Shown here piece by piece: positions 55,236 through 63,905 of a stretch of 64,000 nt of DNA. The notes below the pieces were generated by a model that was not told the origin of the DNA, searched no databases, and saw nothing but the letters and a program-made list of their open reading frames with translations. Origin of the DNA: Saccharicrinis carchari. Lineage in GTDB: Bacteria > Bacteroidota > Bacteroidia > Bacteroidales > Marinilabiliaceae. The translations under genes and the position numbers were made by a program. Numbering within the stretch: the first letter of the stretch is position 1; the number at the start of each line of letters is the position of its first letter. Location: positions 1,054,001-1,118,000 of the forward strand of contig NZ_FXTB01000001.1 in the NCBI RefSeq assembly GCF_900182605.1, in the 5' to 3' direction.

Positions 55236-55887
55236 TTGTTTTTAGATTTTAGAAATTATAGTGATGCAAACATGTGGACAAATGTTAATGGAAGCTAATA
55301 AATGACATCATAAAAACCTCTAACATGCCCTTTTTTTACCTCACTAAAACCTCACACCCAAAAACATTAACCATTATATATCAAGCATTTATACAAACCA
55401 ACCTATGAAATTCACTTTTTCACCAACCACACTTTAATTATTTTTTAACAAAACGATTCAATAACATCTTTTAACAGCTAACGATTTACTACCCGGGTAA
55501 AAGACGCTGCTACTCTGTTAAAACAGGAAGTTTTCTGAATTGCGCTTTGCGCTATTCAGTTATAAACGAATAAATATGGGATTTTTATTTACCACGAAGA
55601 AATGTTACCATTATATGCATAGCGCATTTAACGATTCCCCGCCTTTTGCTCTTCCGTTAAACCTGTGGATCATGGAAAGGAAAGCCTGTTTTTGCCGGCC
55701 ATGGATAATGTAGAGGTACGAAACACCCCCGCCCTAAAGCAGGCAGGCGAACAGAACAGTACACGCCGGAAAAGTTGATTGTGTAGCTTTACTGAGTTAA
55801 AAACTTACCTGCCAAACACGAACTAAAATAATTTGCACCCTCAGCAGGTGAAATCTAATTCTTATAACACACCCAGCGCCACAGGTT
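55236..55887. promoter_or_regulatory. susC upstream region with phased repeats and hairpins
   Basis: Within 652 gene-free bases, ACCTCTA (55316), ACCTCAC (55338) and ACCTCAC (55349) lie 22 and 11 bases apart, on one face of the helix, 80-120 bases before susC. Further up are CTGTT-AA-AACAG (55515-55526) and a CTGAATtGCGC/GCGCtATTCAG hairpin (55535-55559), possibly the end of the regulator transcript or a leader element. A C-rich stretch with GCCCTAAAGCAGGC (near 55730-55745) looks like dispersed repeat DNA. Confidence 0.5.
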
Positions 55888-58794
55888 TTACAAGCTAGCA
55901 ATATAAGCCGATAAATTATCCCCTTTGTCCAATCCTAATTTTAATCGCAATTTGTAGCGGTTATTTTCAACGGCGCGAGTAGTAACATTCATTAATGCGG
56001 CAATTTCTTTGGATGACATACCCATTTTAATAAAGGCGCTTAATTTTTGTTCGCGTTGACTGAGGTCGGGATGTTGTTGGGTAAGTTTTCGTAAAAATTC
56101 CTCGTGTACCTGATCAAAGTGCATTTCAAACACATCCCAATTATTTTCGTCGACCAGTTCCCGATTTATTTTTTTGATGATAGCGTTTACTTCATTGTTG
56201 ATGCCGGATGCCGCCGGCACCTTACTTATTTTTTTGAGCCGTAGTTTGATATCCGACAATACCTCATTTTTTTGTATGAGGTGCAAGGCCGAGTTAGCCA
56301 ATTCCTTCTTCTTATATACTATTTCGCTACGCAACTTATCGTTACGCATTTTTATCATTTCCTTTTCGGACAATAAGGCGGCATTCTTAAGTTGCTCCTC
56401 TTTCGCTCTGAAGTGTTCTTTTTGTTTGGCCTCTTCCTTAAGCCTACTCAAAACAATCCTGCGGTTGATAAAAAACATAAGGATTAAAATTAAGCCTATG
56501 GACAATAGTAGATAGGCCATTTTGGCATACAAGGTTCTGTACCATGGTGGCAGCACTTCAAAGCTAAAATAGACAGGTTCCGCTTCTACTCCATATCTAT
56601 TTTTTGCTTTCACCCCAAATGTATATATACCTTCGTGCAGATTGGCAAAAGTTCTGGTTTTCGATTCGGACCAATCAGAGTAAGCCTGGTCAAAGCCTTT
56701 TAGGTAGGTTGAATAGCGCATACCGCTACCCTCTAAAAAGGAAGCTGCGTAACTCACATCAAAAGTATTATTCCGAAACTTAAAAACAGGCATCACAATT
56801 TGAGGCAGTGGTCCGCTTTTTACACTGTTAAAACTATAACTTATTGTATCGGAGAGCTCCTTAAACGAACGCACATGCACGTTAAAAGGTATTTGATAGT
56901 TTTTTTTGTCATATGATGAATAGTGTGCAAAGCCGTCTTCTATTCCAAACAGCGCATTTTGGCGGTCTTGCACAAAAACAAACTCAAAACCCCCTACCAG
57001 CTTCCTCTCCAAAGGTAGAAATGGGTTTACCACTTTTCTATACGTGCCATCCTCCATATAGCGGAGTACCCCCACACTATTATCGCTAAAATACCAGATG
57101 TTGTTGTATTTGTCCTCTTTTAAAAATTTAGGAAACCGGCCGGCATCGAAAAACGCATCGTAAAGCTCTTCTCTTTCAAAGGTGGAACTGTCTGATGCAA
57201 GTCTGTAAATCCCATCAAAACCCGAAAAAACGCACATACCTCGCACCTTAGAAAGAACCAGGCTAGCCCTGTTTCCGGGAAAAGAATCTCTGGTAAAAGA
57301 ATCTGCCCTTGTTACGGCCGTAAAATCGTTATCAAACCTTAAGCTAAAAACCCCTTTAAACCCGTGCGAAACCCACAAATTTCCCTTGTCATCCCACTCC
57401 ATATATCTTGACGATTCGTCGAAACCTTCAATTTTACTTTTAAACAACCACTTGCCTTCCCGTTTTTGAAAAACGCAAATACCCTGATAGGTACCTGAAA
57501 GAATAAGGTCGGGTCTACCGGGCACCGGCTTAAAATTCCACACCCCGTTTATCCCTCCCGGCGTAATTTTTTTTGCCGTGCCGTTTGAAATATCAAAAGC
57601 GCCAAAATTATGACCGCATAAAAGACTGTTCTGATCATGATATAAAGCCCACACCTGACCATCGGTGTTTGCTAAACGTTTAAAGTCATCTCTGGTTTTC
57701 AAGGGATCGGAAAACTTTGAAGCGGAGATTTTAAAAAGAGCCTGGTTGGTGCCAAAATACAAATCATCATTATACTTTTCCAAACAGTATCCGGTTCCCA
57801 AATTGTAATAGCCTTGTAAAAAACTTACGCTCGAATTAAAGTTAATCCTTACAATACCATTGTCCAACCCGCCCCAAATATTTCCTTCGCGATCGACAGT
57901 CAAACTCAATACCGTATTATTATTAAGGCCTTTGTCTTTATCTATTTGCATAAAAACCTTTCCTTGCATATCCACCACTACAACCCCCCCCTGAATGGTA
58001 CCAAACACCATAAAGTCGTTGTTATACTTGAGGCCACAAAAAATATTGGTTATTTTCAGCAAGGGGTCGGCCTCCACATTCCACTTCACCACGCCACGCA
58101 TGTCCCATAAAAACAAACCCGCTCTAATGGTACCAATCACAAAGCTATTATCCGAAGCAGGTAGTATTGAGGTAATTTCCTTACCAATAAACACCTCGCC
58201 GCCCGCAACAGGAAACACTTTATCACCACGGACTTCCATCAGTCCCTCTTCCTCATCATGCACCAACAGCAATCCATTTACTACATACGACGAAGTAAAG
58301 CGTAAAGGAGCACTGATAATCTTAGCTAATTTATCATTGTTTATAAAAACCAGAGAGTGCTCAGTACGCAACACCACCTCTCCATTCCAACTATGTATAT
58401 CCCATATATCCCCCAAGCCCTCAGGTATATCTTTGTCCCACAAAGAATTATAACTAAGCTGCTGAATACTATCGTACTCAAAATACCCGAACTCCTCAAA
58501 CGAACCGGTATACAATCTGTTTCCAATTTCACTGACACTGCGGACGATGTTACCGCTCATCCGGTCAATCATATTCCAGTTTACGCCATCGTACTCTAAT
58601 AGGCATTCGTTATTGGCAAAATAAACAAAACCGGTGGATGCTTGCTGTATGTCCCAATTTTGTGTGGCCCCTGCATATTGCCGTCTGTTAAAATATTCAA
58701 TTTCGGGAATACCAATTTTCTGTATCTGGGCATACATGGAGCTTGCAATTATTGCCCACAACAAAAACAGTATGGAGAAGTATTTTTTTTTCAT
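55888..58794 (-). CDS. membrane-tethered propeller/triple-Tyr sensor with LuxR-type HTH
   Basis: This 968-residue regulator has a signal peptide (ends MYAQ), beta-propeller repeats filling about residues 30-670 (REGNIWGGLDNGIVRIN, YNNIWYFSDNSVGVLRY) and a triple-tyrosine (Y_Y_Y) domain at about 680-755. A membrane helix (about 757-778), a coiled coil (about 780-880) and a C-terminal LuxR-type helix-turn-helix (about 909-968: LSQREQKLSAFIKMGMSSKE) follow. No histidine kinase or receiver is present. It should sense glycan in the periplasm and act directly on DNA, similar in plan to SusR-type regulators. A -7 box TATTTTTG lies at 58983-58990. Confidence 0.9.
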   Translation of the reverse strand: MKKKYFSILFLLWAIIASSMYAQIQKIGIPEIEYFNRRQYAGATQNWDIQQASTGFVYFANNECLLEYDGVNWNMIDRMSGNIVRSVSEIGNRLYTGSFEEFGYFEYDSIQQLSYNSLWDKDIPEGLGDIWDIHSWNGEVVLRTEHSLVFINNDKLAKIISAPLRFTSSYVVNGLLLVHDEEEGLMEVRGDKVFPVAGGEVFIGKEITSILPASDNSFVIGTIRAGLFLWDMRGVVKWNVEADPLLKITNIFCGLKYNNDFMVFGTIQGGVVVVDMQGKVFMQIDKDKGLNNNTVLSLTVDREGNIWGGLDNGIVRINFNSSVSFLQGYYNLGTGYCLEKYNDDLYFGTNQALFKISASKFSDPLKTRDDFKRLANTDGQVWALYHDQNSLLCGHNFGAFDISNGTAKKITPGGINGVWNFKPVPGRPDLILSGTYQGICVFQKREGKWLFKSKIEGFDESSRYMEWDDKGNLWVSHGFKGVFSLRFDNDFTAVTRADSFTRDSFPGNRASLVLSKVRGMCVFSGFDGIYRLASDSSTFEREELYDAFFDAGRFPKFLKEDKYNNIWYFSDNSVGVLRYMEDGTYRKVVNPFLPLERKLVGGFEFVFVQDRQNALFGIEDGFAHYSSYDKKNYQIPFNVHVRSFKELSDTISYSFNSVKSGPLPQIVMPVFKFRNNTFDVSYAASFLEGSGMRYSTYLKGFDQAYSDWSESKTRTFANLHEGIYTFGVKAKNRYGVEAEPVYFSFEVLPPWYRTLYAKMAYLLLSIGLILILMFFINRRIVLSRLKEEAKQKEHFRAKEEQLKNAALLSEKEMIKMRNDKLRSEIVYKKKELANSALHLIQKNEVLSDIKLRLKKISKVPAASGINNEVNAIIKKINRELVDENNWDVFEMHFDQVHEEFLRKLTQQHPDLSQREQKLSAFIKMGMSSKEIAALMNVTTRAVENNRYKLRLKLGLDKGDNLSAYIASL

Positions 58795-59118
58795 ATGGGT
58801 ATCCTATTGTAGTTCTTCCAAATTCCTGCCTAAGCACCTTTATGGCGAATCCAGGCAGCCGCTAAGCTTATCTAATCATAAAATAATGGTGCTAAAAAAG
58901 TCAATAACTCCTATTTCAACTAAGCCTGTCTAAAACCAATTCTTCCTTGTTATTCCGGAGCTTTCCTTTTCGTATTGTAAAGCAAAAATAATATATTCGC
59001 ATCACAAAAAAAGTTTAGTCCCAAATTATTCTGCACTTTACCCACGTTTTCGATAATCTTTGGGTAGTTAAGCGTATTAATATTAAATTTGGGAGAAGCA
59101 TTTTAAACTACAGCAATA
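58795..59118. promoter_or_regulatory. divergent promoter region, PUL regulator and TPR gene
   Basis: The best box is TATTTTTG on the minus strand (58983-58990), about 190 bases upstream of the regulator start. On the plus strand a near-match AATCTTTG (59054 region) could serve the TPR gene. No ORF of note is seen. Confidence 0.35.
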
Positions 59119-61341
59119 ATGAGCATATCCGAAATAAAGAAAGCACAAGATTCCATTGAAAAAGCCTTAAATGAAAAACGAATTAAGGATGCACTGAATA
59201 TGCTGGGCAAACTTACTAAAGAACATCATGGAGGACATCTGATTGACGAACATTACAATTTGGAATTAACTTATAAAAGCTTACTCAAATATACAGTTGA
59301 AGGTGTTAACGACCCCGAACGTCAGAAAGTATATAACAATATAATAATATCGTGCTACCATTTGTGCGATAACCTTGTTAGATCCATCCGAAACGTGCAT
59401 TCGAGCGATATTTTTTATGAAACGCGCAGAATGATGGCTGCCAAGGGGGAAATGCAACTTGAGGCATTTATAAAAACCTATTACAGCGAAGTGGCCAAAA
59501 AACAAATGAGCGAGGAAGCCGGCATTGGGGGTTCTGCAAAAGATTTAGACACAGCGGTACAGGAAACGGCCACACAGCTTTTCAGAAAATTATGGGTACT
59601 GGATAAAATATCAAACGACGAGGAAGAACAAATTAAAAAGCTTATTGACGATGAATCGCTACATTATAGTCAACGCTGTATTTTTGTTTCGGCATTGACT
59701 ATAGGCACCTTGAAAGAATTTAATTTAGAAAAAATACTTTTATTATTCCACTTTATCCACCATTCGCACAATGAAATTAAACAACGTGCAATTACCGGGC
59801 TTTTGCTGGTTTTATTTAAGTATGATACCCGCACCGTACTGTACCCTTCCATTACTTCGCGACTTTCCTTAATACAGCAGGATGACACATTAACAGACAA
59901 TATGGTTAGCATTGCTATACAGCTGATACGTACCCGCGAAACCGAAAAAATATCCAGAAAACTAACGGACGAAATTATTCCCGAGGTAGTAAAAATGCAG
60001 CCCAACCTACGCAACAAATTAGATTTGGACAACATGATCAGTGATAGGTTTAATGAGGGCGAAAACCCTGAATGGGAAGATTTTTTTAAGGATTCGCCGG
60101 AGTTAATGAGCAAATTAGAAGAACTTTCGGAACTGCAAATGGAGGGAGCCGATGTGTTTTTAAACACTTTTAAAATGCTTAAACACTTTAGCTTTTTTAA
60201 CAACATAAGCAACTGGCTAATACCTTTTTACATTGAAAACGAGGCATTAAAACAAGTATGGAAAGATGAAACCAATTTGTTTTCATCTCAAAAATTACAA
60301 GACAGTCTTACCAACTCCGGTTTTTTATGCAACTCAGATAAATACTCTTTGTTTTTAAGTGTACCTCACATGCCTCAATTTCAGAAAGATATGATGGGCA
60401 ACATGTTGGAACAACAACTTGAGCAGATGGGTGAAATTGAAGCTGACGAAAAATTGGTGCAAGCCGGAAAAGAAGACGCCACGATATCGAATCGCTATAT
60501 TCAGGACCTTTACCGTTTATACAAACTTCATCCGCAGCATCAACAATTTGAAGATGTATTTGCCTGGCAGATGGACTTTCACAACAAATGGTTCTTTCAT
60601 CAAATCATTAGTAAAAGCAAGCATTTACGCCAGATAGCCGAATTTTTCTTTAAAAAGGAATATTATGCCGATGCAAAAGAGGCTTTTAATTTGATTAACC
60701 TGGATGACAACAACCAACTCGAGATAATACAGAAAATAGGCTATTGCCAACAACAATTACAAAATTATCAGAGTGCATTAGATGCTTATCAGAAAGCGGA
60801 TATTATAAAGCCCGAACAATTGTGGACAACTAAAAAAATAGCTTTAATGTACAAGCTCTTAAAGCAGAATGAAAAAGCATTAGAGTATTATCGCATAGCC
60901 GAACGCCTTAAGCCCGACGACTTGCACACCCAAGCATCCATAGGCCATTGCTACCTCGATTTAAAAGATTACGTACAAGCGTTAAAATATTATTTTAAAG
61001 TGGAATATCTGGACAACTCCAATACAAAAGTTTGGCGTCCCATCGCCTGGTGTTCCTTTGTAACGGGAAATTTTGATCAGGCAGAAAAATACTATCAAAA
61101 ACTGCTTATTTCAGATGCAAGAACACAAGACCTGGTTAACCTTGGCCATGTGTATTGGTGTAAAAGCAACAGAAAGGAAGCCTTACTGTTCTACCAAAAA
61201 GCGGTGGCCAAAATGAAAAACGACTATTCGGTATTTTTTGAAACTTTTAAGGAGGACACCCCAACTTTATTGGACAATGGGATTAATAGTGAGGATATAC
61301 CCATTATGCTTGATCAACTAAAATATTTATTAGAAGAATAA
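59119..61341 (+). CDS. large TPR-repeat protein
   Basis: This 740-residue soluble protein without signal peptide is nearly all helical. The first 430 residues are HEAT-like or irregular helices. From about 510 to 700, TPR units are clear (YQSALDAYQKADIIKPEQ, EKALEYYRIAERLKPDDLH, YVQALKYYFKVEYLDNS, FDQAEKYYQKLLISDARTQ). Such proteins are common in Bacteroidota as scaffolds, but no catalytic domain or partner is visible here. It has its own promoter divergent from the PUL regulator and is unlikely to belong to the PUL. Confidence 0.85.
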   Translation: MSISEIKKAQDSIEKALNEKRIKDALNMLGKLTKEHHGGHLIDEHYNLELTYKSLLKYTVEGVNDPERQKVYNNIIISCYHLCDNLVRSIRNVHSSDIFYETRRMMAAKGEMQLEAFIKTYYSEVAKKQMSEEAGIGGSAKDLDTAVQETATQLFRKLWVLDKISNDEEEQIKKLIDDESLHYSQRCIFVSALTIGTLKEFNLEKILLLFHFIHHSHNEIKQRAITGLLLVLFKYDTRTVLYPSITSRLSLIQQDDTLTDNMVSIAIQLIRTRETEKISRKLTDEIIPEVVKMQPNLRNKLDLDNMISDRFNEGENPEWEDFFKDSPELMSKLEELSELQMEGADVFLNTFKMLKHFSFFNNISNWLIPFYIENEALKQVWKDETNLFSSQKLQDSLTNSGFLCNSDKYSLFLSVPHMPQFQKDMMGNMLEQQLEQMGEIEADEKLVQAGKEDATISNRYIQDLYRLYKLHPQHQQFEDVFAWQMDFHNKWFFHQIISKSKHLRQIAEFFFKKEYYADAKEAFNLINLDDNNQLEIIQKIGYCQQQLQNYQSALDAYQKADIIKPEQLWTTKKIALMYKLLKQNEKALEYYRIAERLKPDDLHTQASIGHCYLDLKDYVQALKYYFKVEYLDNSNTKVWRPIAWCSFVTGNFDQAEKYYQKLLISDARTQDLVNLGHVYWCKSNRKEALLFYQKAVAKMKNDYSVFFETFKEDTPTLLDNGINSEDIPIMLDQLKYLLEE

Positions 61342-61490
61342 TACAACAGACTGTTGGCGTTTAAGCAATCCACTTAACTCCAAAGCCTTAGCAAAGGAGC
61401 AAGACATTAATTTCATTTGCCAACACCGCACTAGCTGTTATAATTTAAGTTACAAAAAATAACAAAGTTTAGTAGTTTACAGAAAGTACA

Positions 61491-61904
61491 ATGGCAAAAA
61501 ACAAAATTCAATCCGAATTATATAGTTATGGCATATATTCGCAATGGAACCGCGATTCAAAGGAACTGCCCAAACTAAAAAAAATAACTACGGAAATACC
61601 TCTGCAGCTGGGAATAGAGTTTGGATATGTGATAAAAATCAAAGGAGCCAAAGGCAAGCGAATACAATTTGAAATTGATCATCCCCCTTTTCCGGACGAG
61701 AACGGAAAAACCACGCCACCCTTTACCGGAGAGCTATTTGTTAAATCGAATGATTATGAGTTTTTTTTGGGCGATACGATATGGGAACCTATTGAGGATA
61801 AAAAGGGCGAATGGAAACTATCGACCTGGATTGATGGTAAAGTACTCTACCAAAAATCGCTATTCGTTACAACCATACAACATAACAAAAACAAACCTGG
61901 CTAA
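61491..61904 (+). CDS. small DUF3859-like protein
   Basis: The 137-residue protein has no signal peptide. YSYGIYSQWNRDSKELPKLK, LQLGIEFGYVIKIKGAKG and EIDHPPFPDENGKTTPPFTG suggest a beta-sandwich of the kind I associate with DUF3859, though I could not check. Strands continue through WEPIEDKKGEWKLSTWIDGK and YQKSLFV. The function is unknown. It follows the TPR gene by 149 bases on the same strand and could share its transcript. Confidence 0.65.
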   Translation: MAKNKIQSELYSYGIYSQWNRDSKELPKLKKITTEIPLQLGIEFGYVIKIKGAKGKRIQFEIDHPPFPDENGKTTPPFTGELFVKSNDYEFFLGDTIWEPIEDKKGEWKLSTWIDGKVLYQKSLFVTTIQHNKNKPG

Positions 61905-61953
61905 TATCCTTGGCAGTTAAAATATTTAACCCTGTTATATAATTTATTTTAAC

Positions 61954-62133
61954 CTATGGTAACACTACCGTAATAAGGAAAAAGGTAAAACCCAACAAAG
62001 CAATCACCAACAACACTTCAATTACAAAGTACCAAAAAATCTTCCGTTTTAACTTTACGGTATTATCATCCGTTTTGCCAAACAATTCCTTAAATTTTAA
62101 TCTCATAAAAACCAGATAATTACGTAATGTCAT
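61954..62133 (-). CDS. short single-helix membrane protein
   Basis: The minus strand from ATG at 62131-62133 to TAG at 61954-61956 encodes 59 residues. A basic amphipathic first half (MTLRNYLVFMRLKFKELFGK, then KLKRK) leads into one long hydrophobic helix (IFWYFVIEVLLVIALLGFTF, FLITVVLP). The charge pattern predicts an N-in orientation. It is divergent from the LytTR regulator gene, with which it shares the palindrome-rich region 62134-62470. No family is recognised. The composition strongly suggests a real gene. Confidence 0.55.
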   Translation of the reverse strand: MTLRNYLVFMRLKFKELFGKTDDNTVKLKRKIFWYFVIEVLLVIALLGFTFFLITVVLP

Positions 62134-62470
62134 CAGTGAAGTTTGGTTTTACTAAAAAATTACATTCCAATTTTTAGGCAAACTGTATCCACAACCATTT
62201 ATAGTTTTTCTTAACTTTTTTCTTTGTTTACATGGTGTATGTAAACATTTTAAAACTATTAAAAAAAGGCTCACCTTAAAAGTTAAAAAAACTTAATGAT
62301 AAATATGCGCATGTGTTTTGATCAAAACATCGCTGTTTAAGAACATTTATAATAACATAAGCATACTATTTATGCACTAAAAATAACAAAGCTCAGTTTT
62401 TATTTATCAGTTTAATACTTTTTTACTATTTTACTGCTTTATTTCTCACACATTATTTTAGATACTACCT
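62134..62470. promoter_or_regulatory. palindrome-rich divergent regulatory region
   Basis: This region holds three symmetric sites: TGTTTACAT-N5-ATGTAAACA (62225-62247), the perfect palindrome TGTTTTGATCAAAACA (62314-62329) and ATGCGCAT near 62305-62312. An AAGTT-AAAA-AACTT type hairpin lies at about 62281-62294. They lie upstream of the LytTR response regulator and of the divergent small membrane protein gene, and probably include operators. No sRNA signature is clear. Confidence 0.5.
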
Positions 62471-63214
62471 ATGCTTACCGCTGCGATAATAGATGATGAG
62501 TATTCTGCCCGGCAGAGCTTAGAATTGATTTTACGTATGTATTTGAACGAAACCATTGAAGTGGTTACAACAGCAGATAACCTTAAGGATGGTGTTTTAT
62601 TAATAAAAAAACACGCCCCCGACATTGTTTTCCTGGACATTTCGATGCCACAGCAATCGGGCTTGGATTTCTTCAGTTATTTTAACACCATCAATTTCGA
62701 TGTTGTTTTTGTTACGGCACATCAGCATTACGCTATCAATGCGGTGGGTTTAGGTGCATCAGGCTACATATTAAAGCCAATTAAGCCGAAGCAAATAATA
62801 GATGAAGTGAATAAAATTAACCTAAAAAAAGAAAAGTATGCACAACAGCTGGCTAAGGACAGTAACGCCGGCTACAATAACTGTAAATTACTGGTAAACC
62901 ATCAAAAAGGTTTACACATCGTTGCATTCAACGAAATTACTGTTGTACTTGCCGATGGTAATAGTTGTAAAATAATAAAAACAAACGGAGAGTGCTTGTC
63001 GGTTAATAAAACCATTGGAAGTATTCAAGAATCACTGCCCCAAAGTCATTTTTTCAGAACACACCGATCGTGCATCGTAAACCTCAATTTTATTACCGAA
63101 ATCGACAAGGAAAAAAATAAGATTATTTTATCGGATACTGAAACCCCCGTGGCATCTTCAAACATTAAACTGTTGATTGCAAGATTATCGCGATTAAGCC
63201 ATAATTGCGTATAG
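62471..63214 (+). CDS. LytTR-family response regulator
   Basis: The 247-residue two-component regulator has a receiver domain at 3-120 with acidic pocket Asp8/Asp9, phospho-acceptor Asp56 (FLDISMP) and Lys102 (YILKPIKPKQ). A LytTR DNA-binding domain follows at about 145-245 (CKIIKTNGECLSVNKTIGSI, HFFRTHRSCIVNLNFI). LytTR regulators usually pair with LytS/YehU-type membrane kinases, but none is encoded here, so it is an orphan in this window. It converges on the DUF4294 gene, the two stop codons being one base apart. Confidence 0.93.
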   Translation: MLTAAIIDDEYSARQSLELILRMYLNETIEVVTTADNLKDGVLLIKKHAPDIVFLDISMPQQSGLDFFSYFNTINFDVVFVTAHQHYAINAVGLGASGYILKPIKPKQIIDEVNKINLKKEKYAQQLAKDSNAGYNNCKLLVNHQKGLHIVAFNEITVVLADGNSCKIIKTNGECLSVNKTIGSIQESLPQSHFFRTHRSCIVNLNFITEIDKEKNKIILSDTETPVASSNIKLLIARLSRLSHNCV

Positions 63215-63215
63215 T

Positions 63216-63818
63216 TTACAGCAAGCCATTATCAATCATCAGTATTATGTGTTCTACCATAGCCTCACTGCCCTTACTATTGTACTCGGCCTTAAGGTTG
63301 GAGCCAAAAATACGAGCAACGGACTGCCACATAAAGGCCGAGAAGCCTCCCTTTAACTCTTTTATCAGTTGGTAGCTTGTGTCGCCGGTTTCTCTATCTA
63401 TTAATTTTATCAGCATCCGACCTTGCGAATACGTCAATTTTTTTAGGGGCTGCTCAAATTCATTAAACAGCTCCTTTTCCGATTGTTTTACAAACTGTTT
63501 TCTGTGCTTCTCTCCTTTTATGGTATCCAATGAAGCAGCAATTTCATCAATTTTATTTCTGGCCAAACGCGCATAGGGTAAGGTTTTTTTTATGTTTATC
63601 ACCAATCTACCGTACCTGCGTTGCTCTCTTTTATTTTTAAAAACCCACGGCGTAACTACTTTAATTTCATCAATATAAACATGCGGAACGGTGTCGCCCC
63701 GAATTATTTTTTGCGGCACATAAATCACACCGGAATGTATTGAATCCCTTAACTGGCCATACGAGGATTTGCTCGCGACAAGTACAAAAAATAATATAAA
63801 AAAGATTAGCCTGTACAT
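63216..63818 (-). CDS. DUF4294 family exported protein
   Basis: The 200-residue protein has a signal peptide (MYRLIFFILFFVLVASKSSYGQ) and the DUF4294 core: ISSLDTIKG-type helices after VVINIKKTLPYA-like strands, here GRLVINIKKTLPYARLARNK and GRMLIKLIDRETGDTSYQLI. The helical, highly charged body and C-terminal WQSVARIFGSNLKAEYN match this Bacteroidota-restricted family. The function is unknown, probably periplasmic. It is transcribed towards the LytTR gene. Confidence 0.82.
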   Translation of the reverse strand: MYRLIFFILFFVLVASKSSYGQLRDSIHSGVIYVPQKIIRGDTVPHVYIDEIKVVTPWVFKNKREQRRYGRLVINIKKTLPYARLARNKIDEIAASLDTIKGEKHRKQFVKQSEKELFNEFEQPLKKLTYSQGRMLIKLIDRETGDTSYQLIKELKGGFSAFMWQSVARIFGSNLKAEYNSKGSEAMVEHIILMIDNGLL

Positions 63819-63877
63819 TTATATCAACTTGGTGCACAACAAAGTTAAATAAAAAATAGCAATCGATATATAGCGCA

Positions 63878-63905
63878 TAAAAAAACCGATCTGGTGTAGA
63901 TCGGT
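63878..63905 (-). terminator. intrinsic terminator near the right edge
   Basis: ACCGATCT/AGATCGGT (63885-63892 with 63898-63905) forms a perfect eight-pair stem with a five-base loop, and the minus strand continues into a run of seven T. It would end a minus-strand transcript entering from beyond 64000. The bases 63906-64000 hold no open frame longer than a short tail. Confidence 0.75.

Larger units (their letters stand above)
27776..58794 (-). other. beta-1,3-glucan (laminarin-type) polysaccharide utilisation locus
   Basis: Sixteen genes on one strand form this locus. They are a sensor/regulator, SusC, SusD, a glycan-binding lipoprotein, GH16, GH3, a mutarotase-like protein, a GH149-like phosphorylase, three GH17, a GPH symporter, GH16, a GPH symporter and two GH3. 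The combination GH16 plus GH17 plus GH3 plus a GH149-like enzyme points to beta-1,3-glucan, with beta-1,6 side links possibly handled by GH3. Gaps and terminators show several transcripts within it. Confidence 0.85.

Noticed and set aside
59670-60212. 180-codon minus-strand frame inside the TPR gene
   Set aside because: It lies wholly antisense to a well-supported coding region, has a serine/isoleucine-rich translation typical of a shadow frame, and shows no domain.
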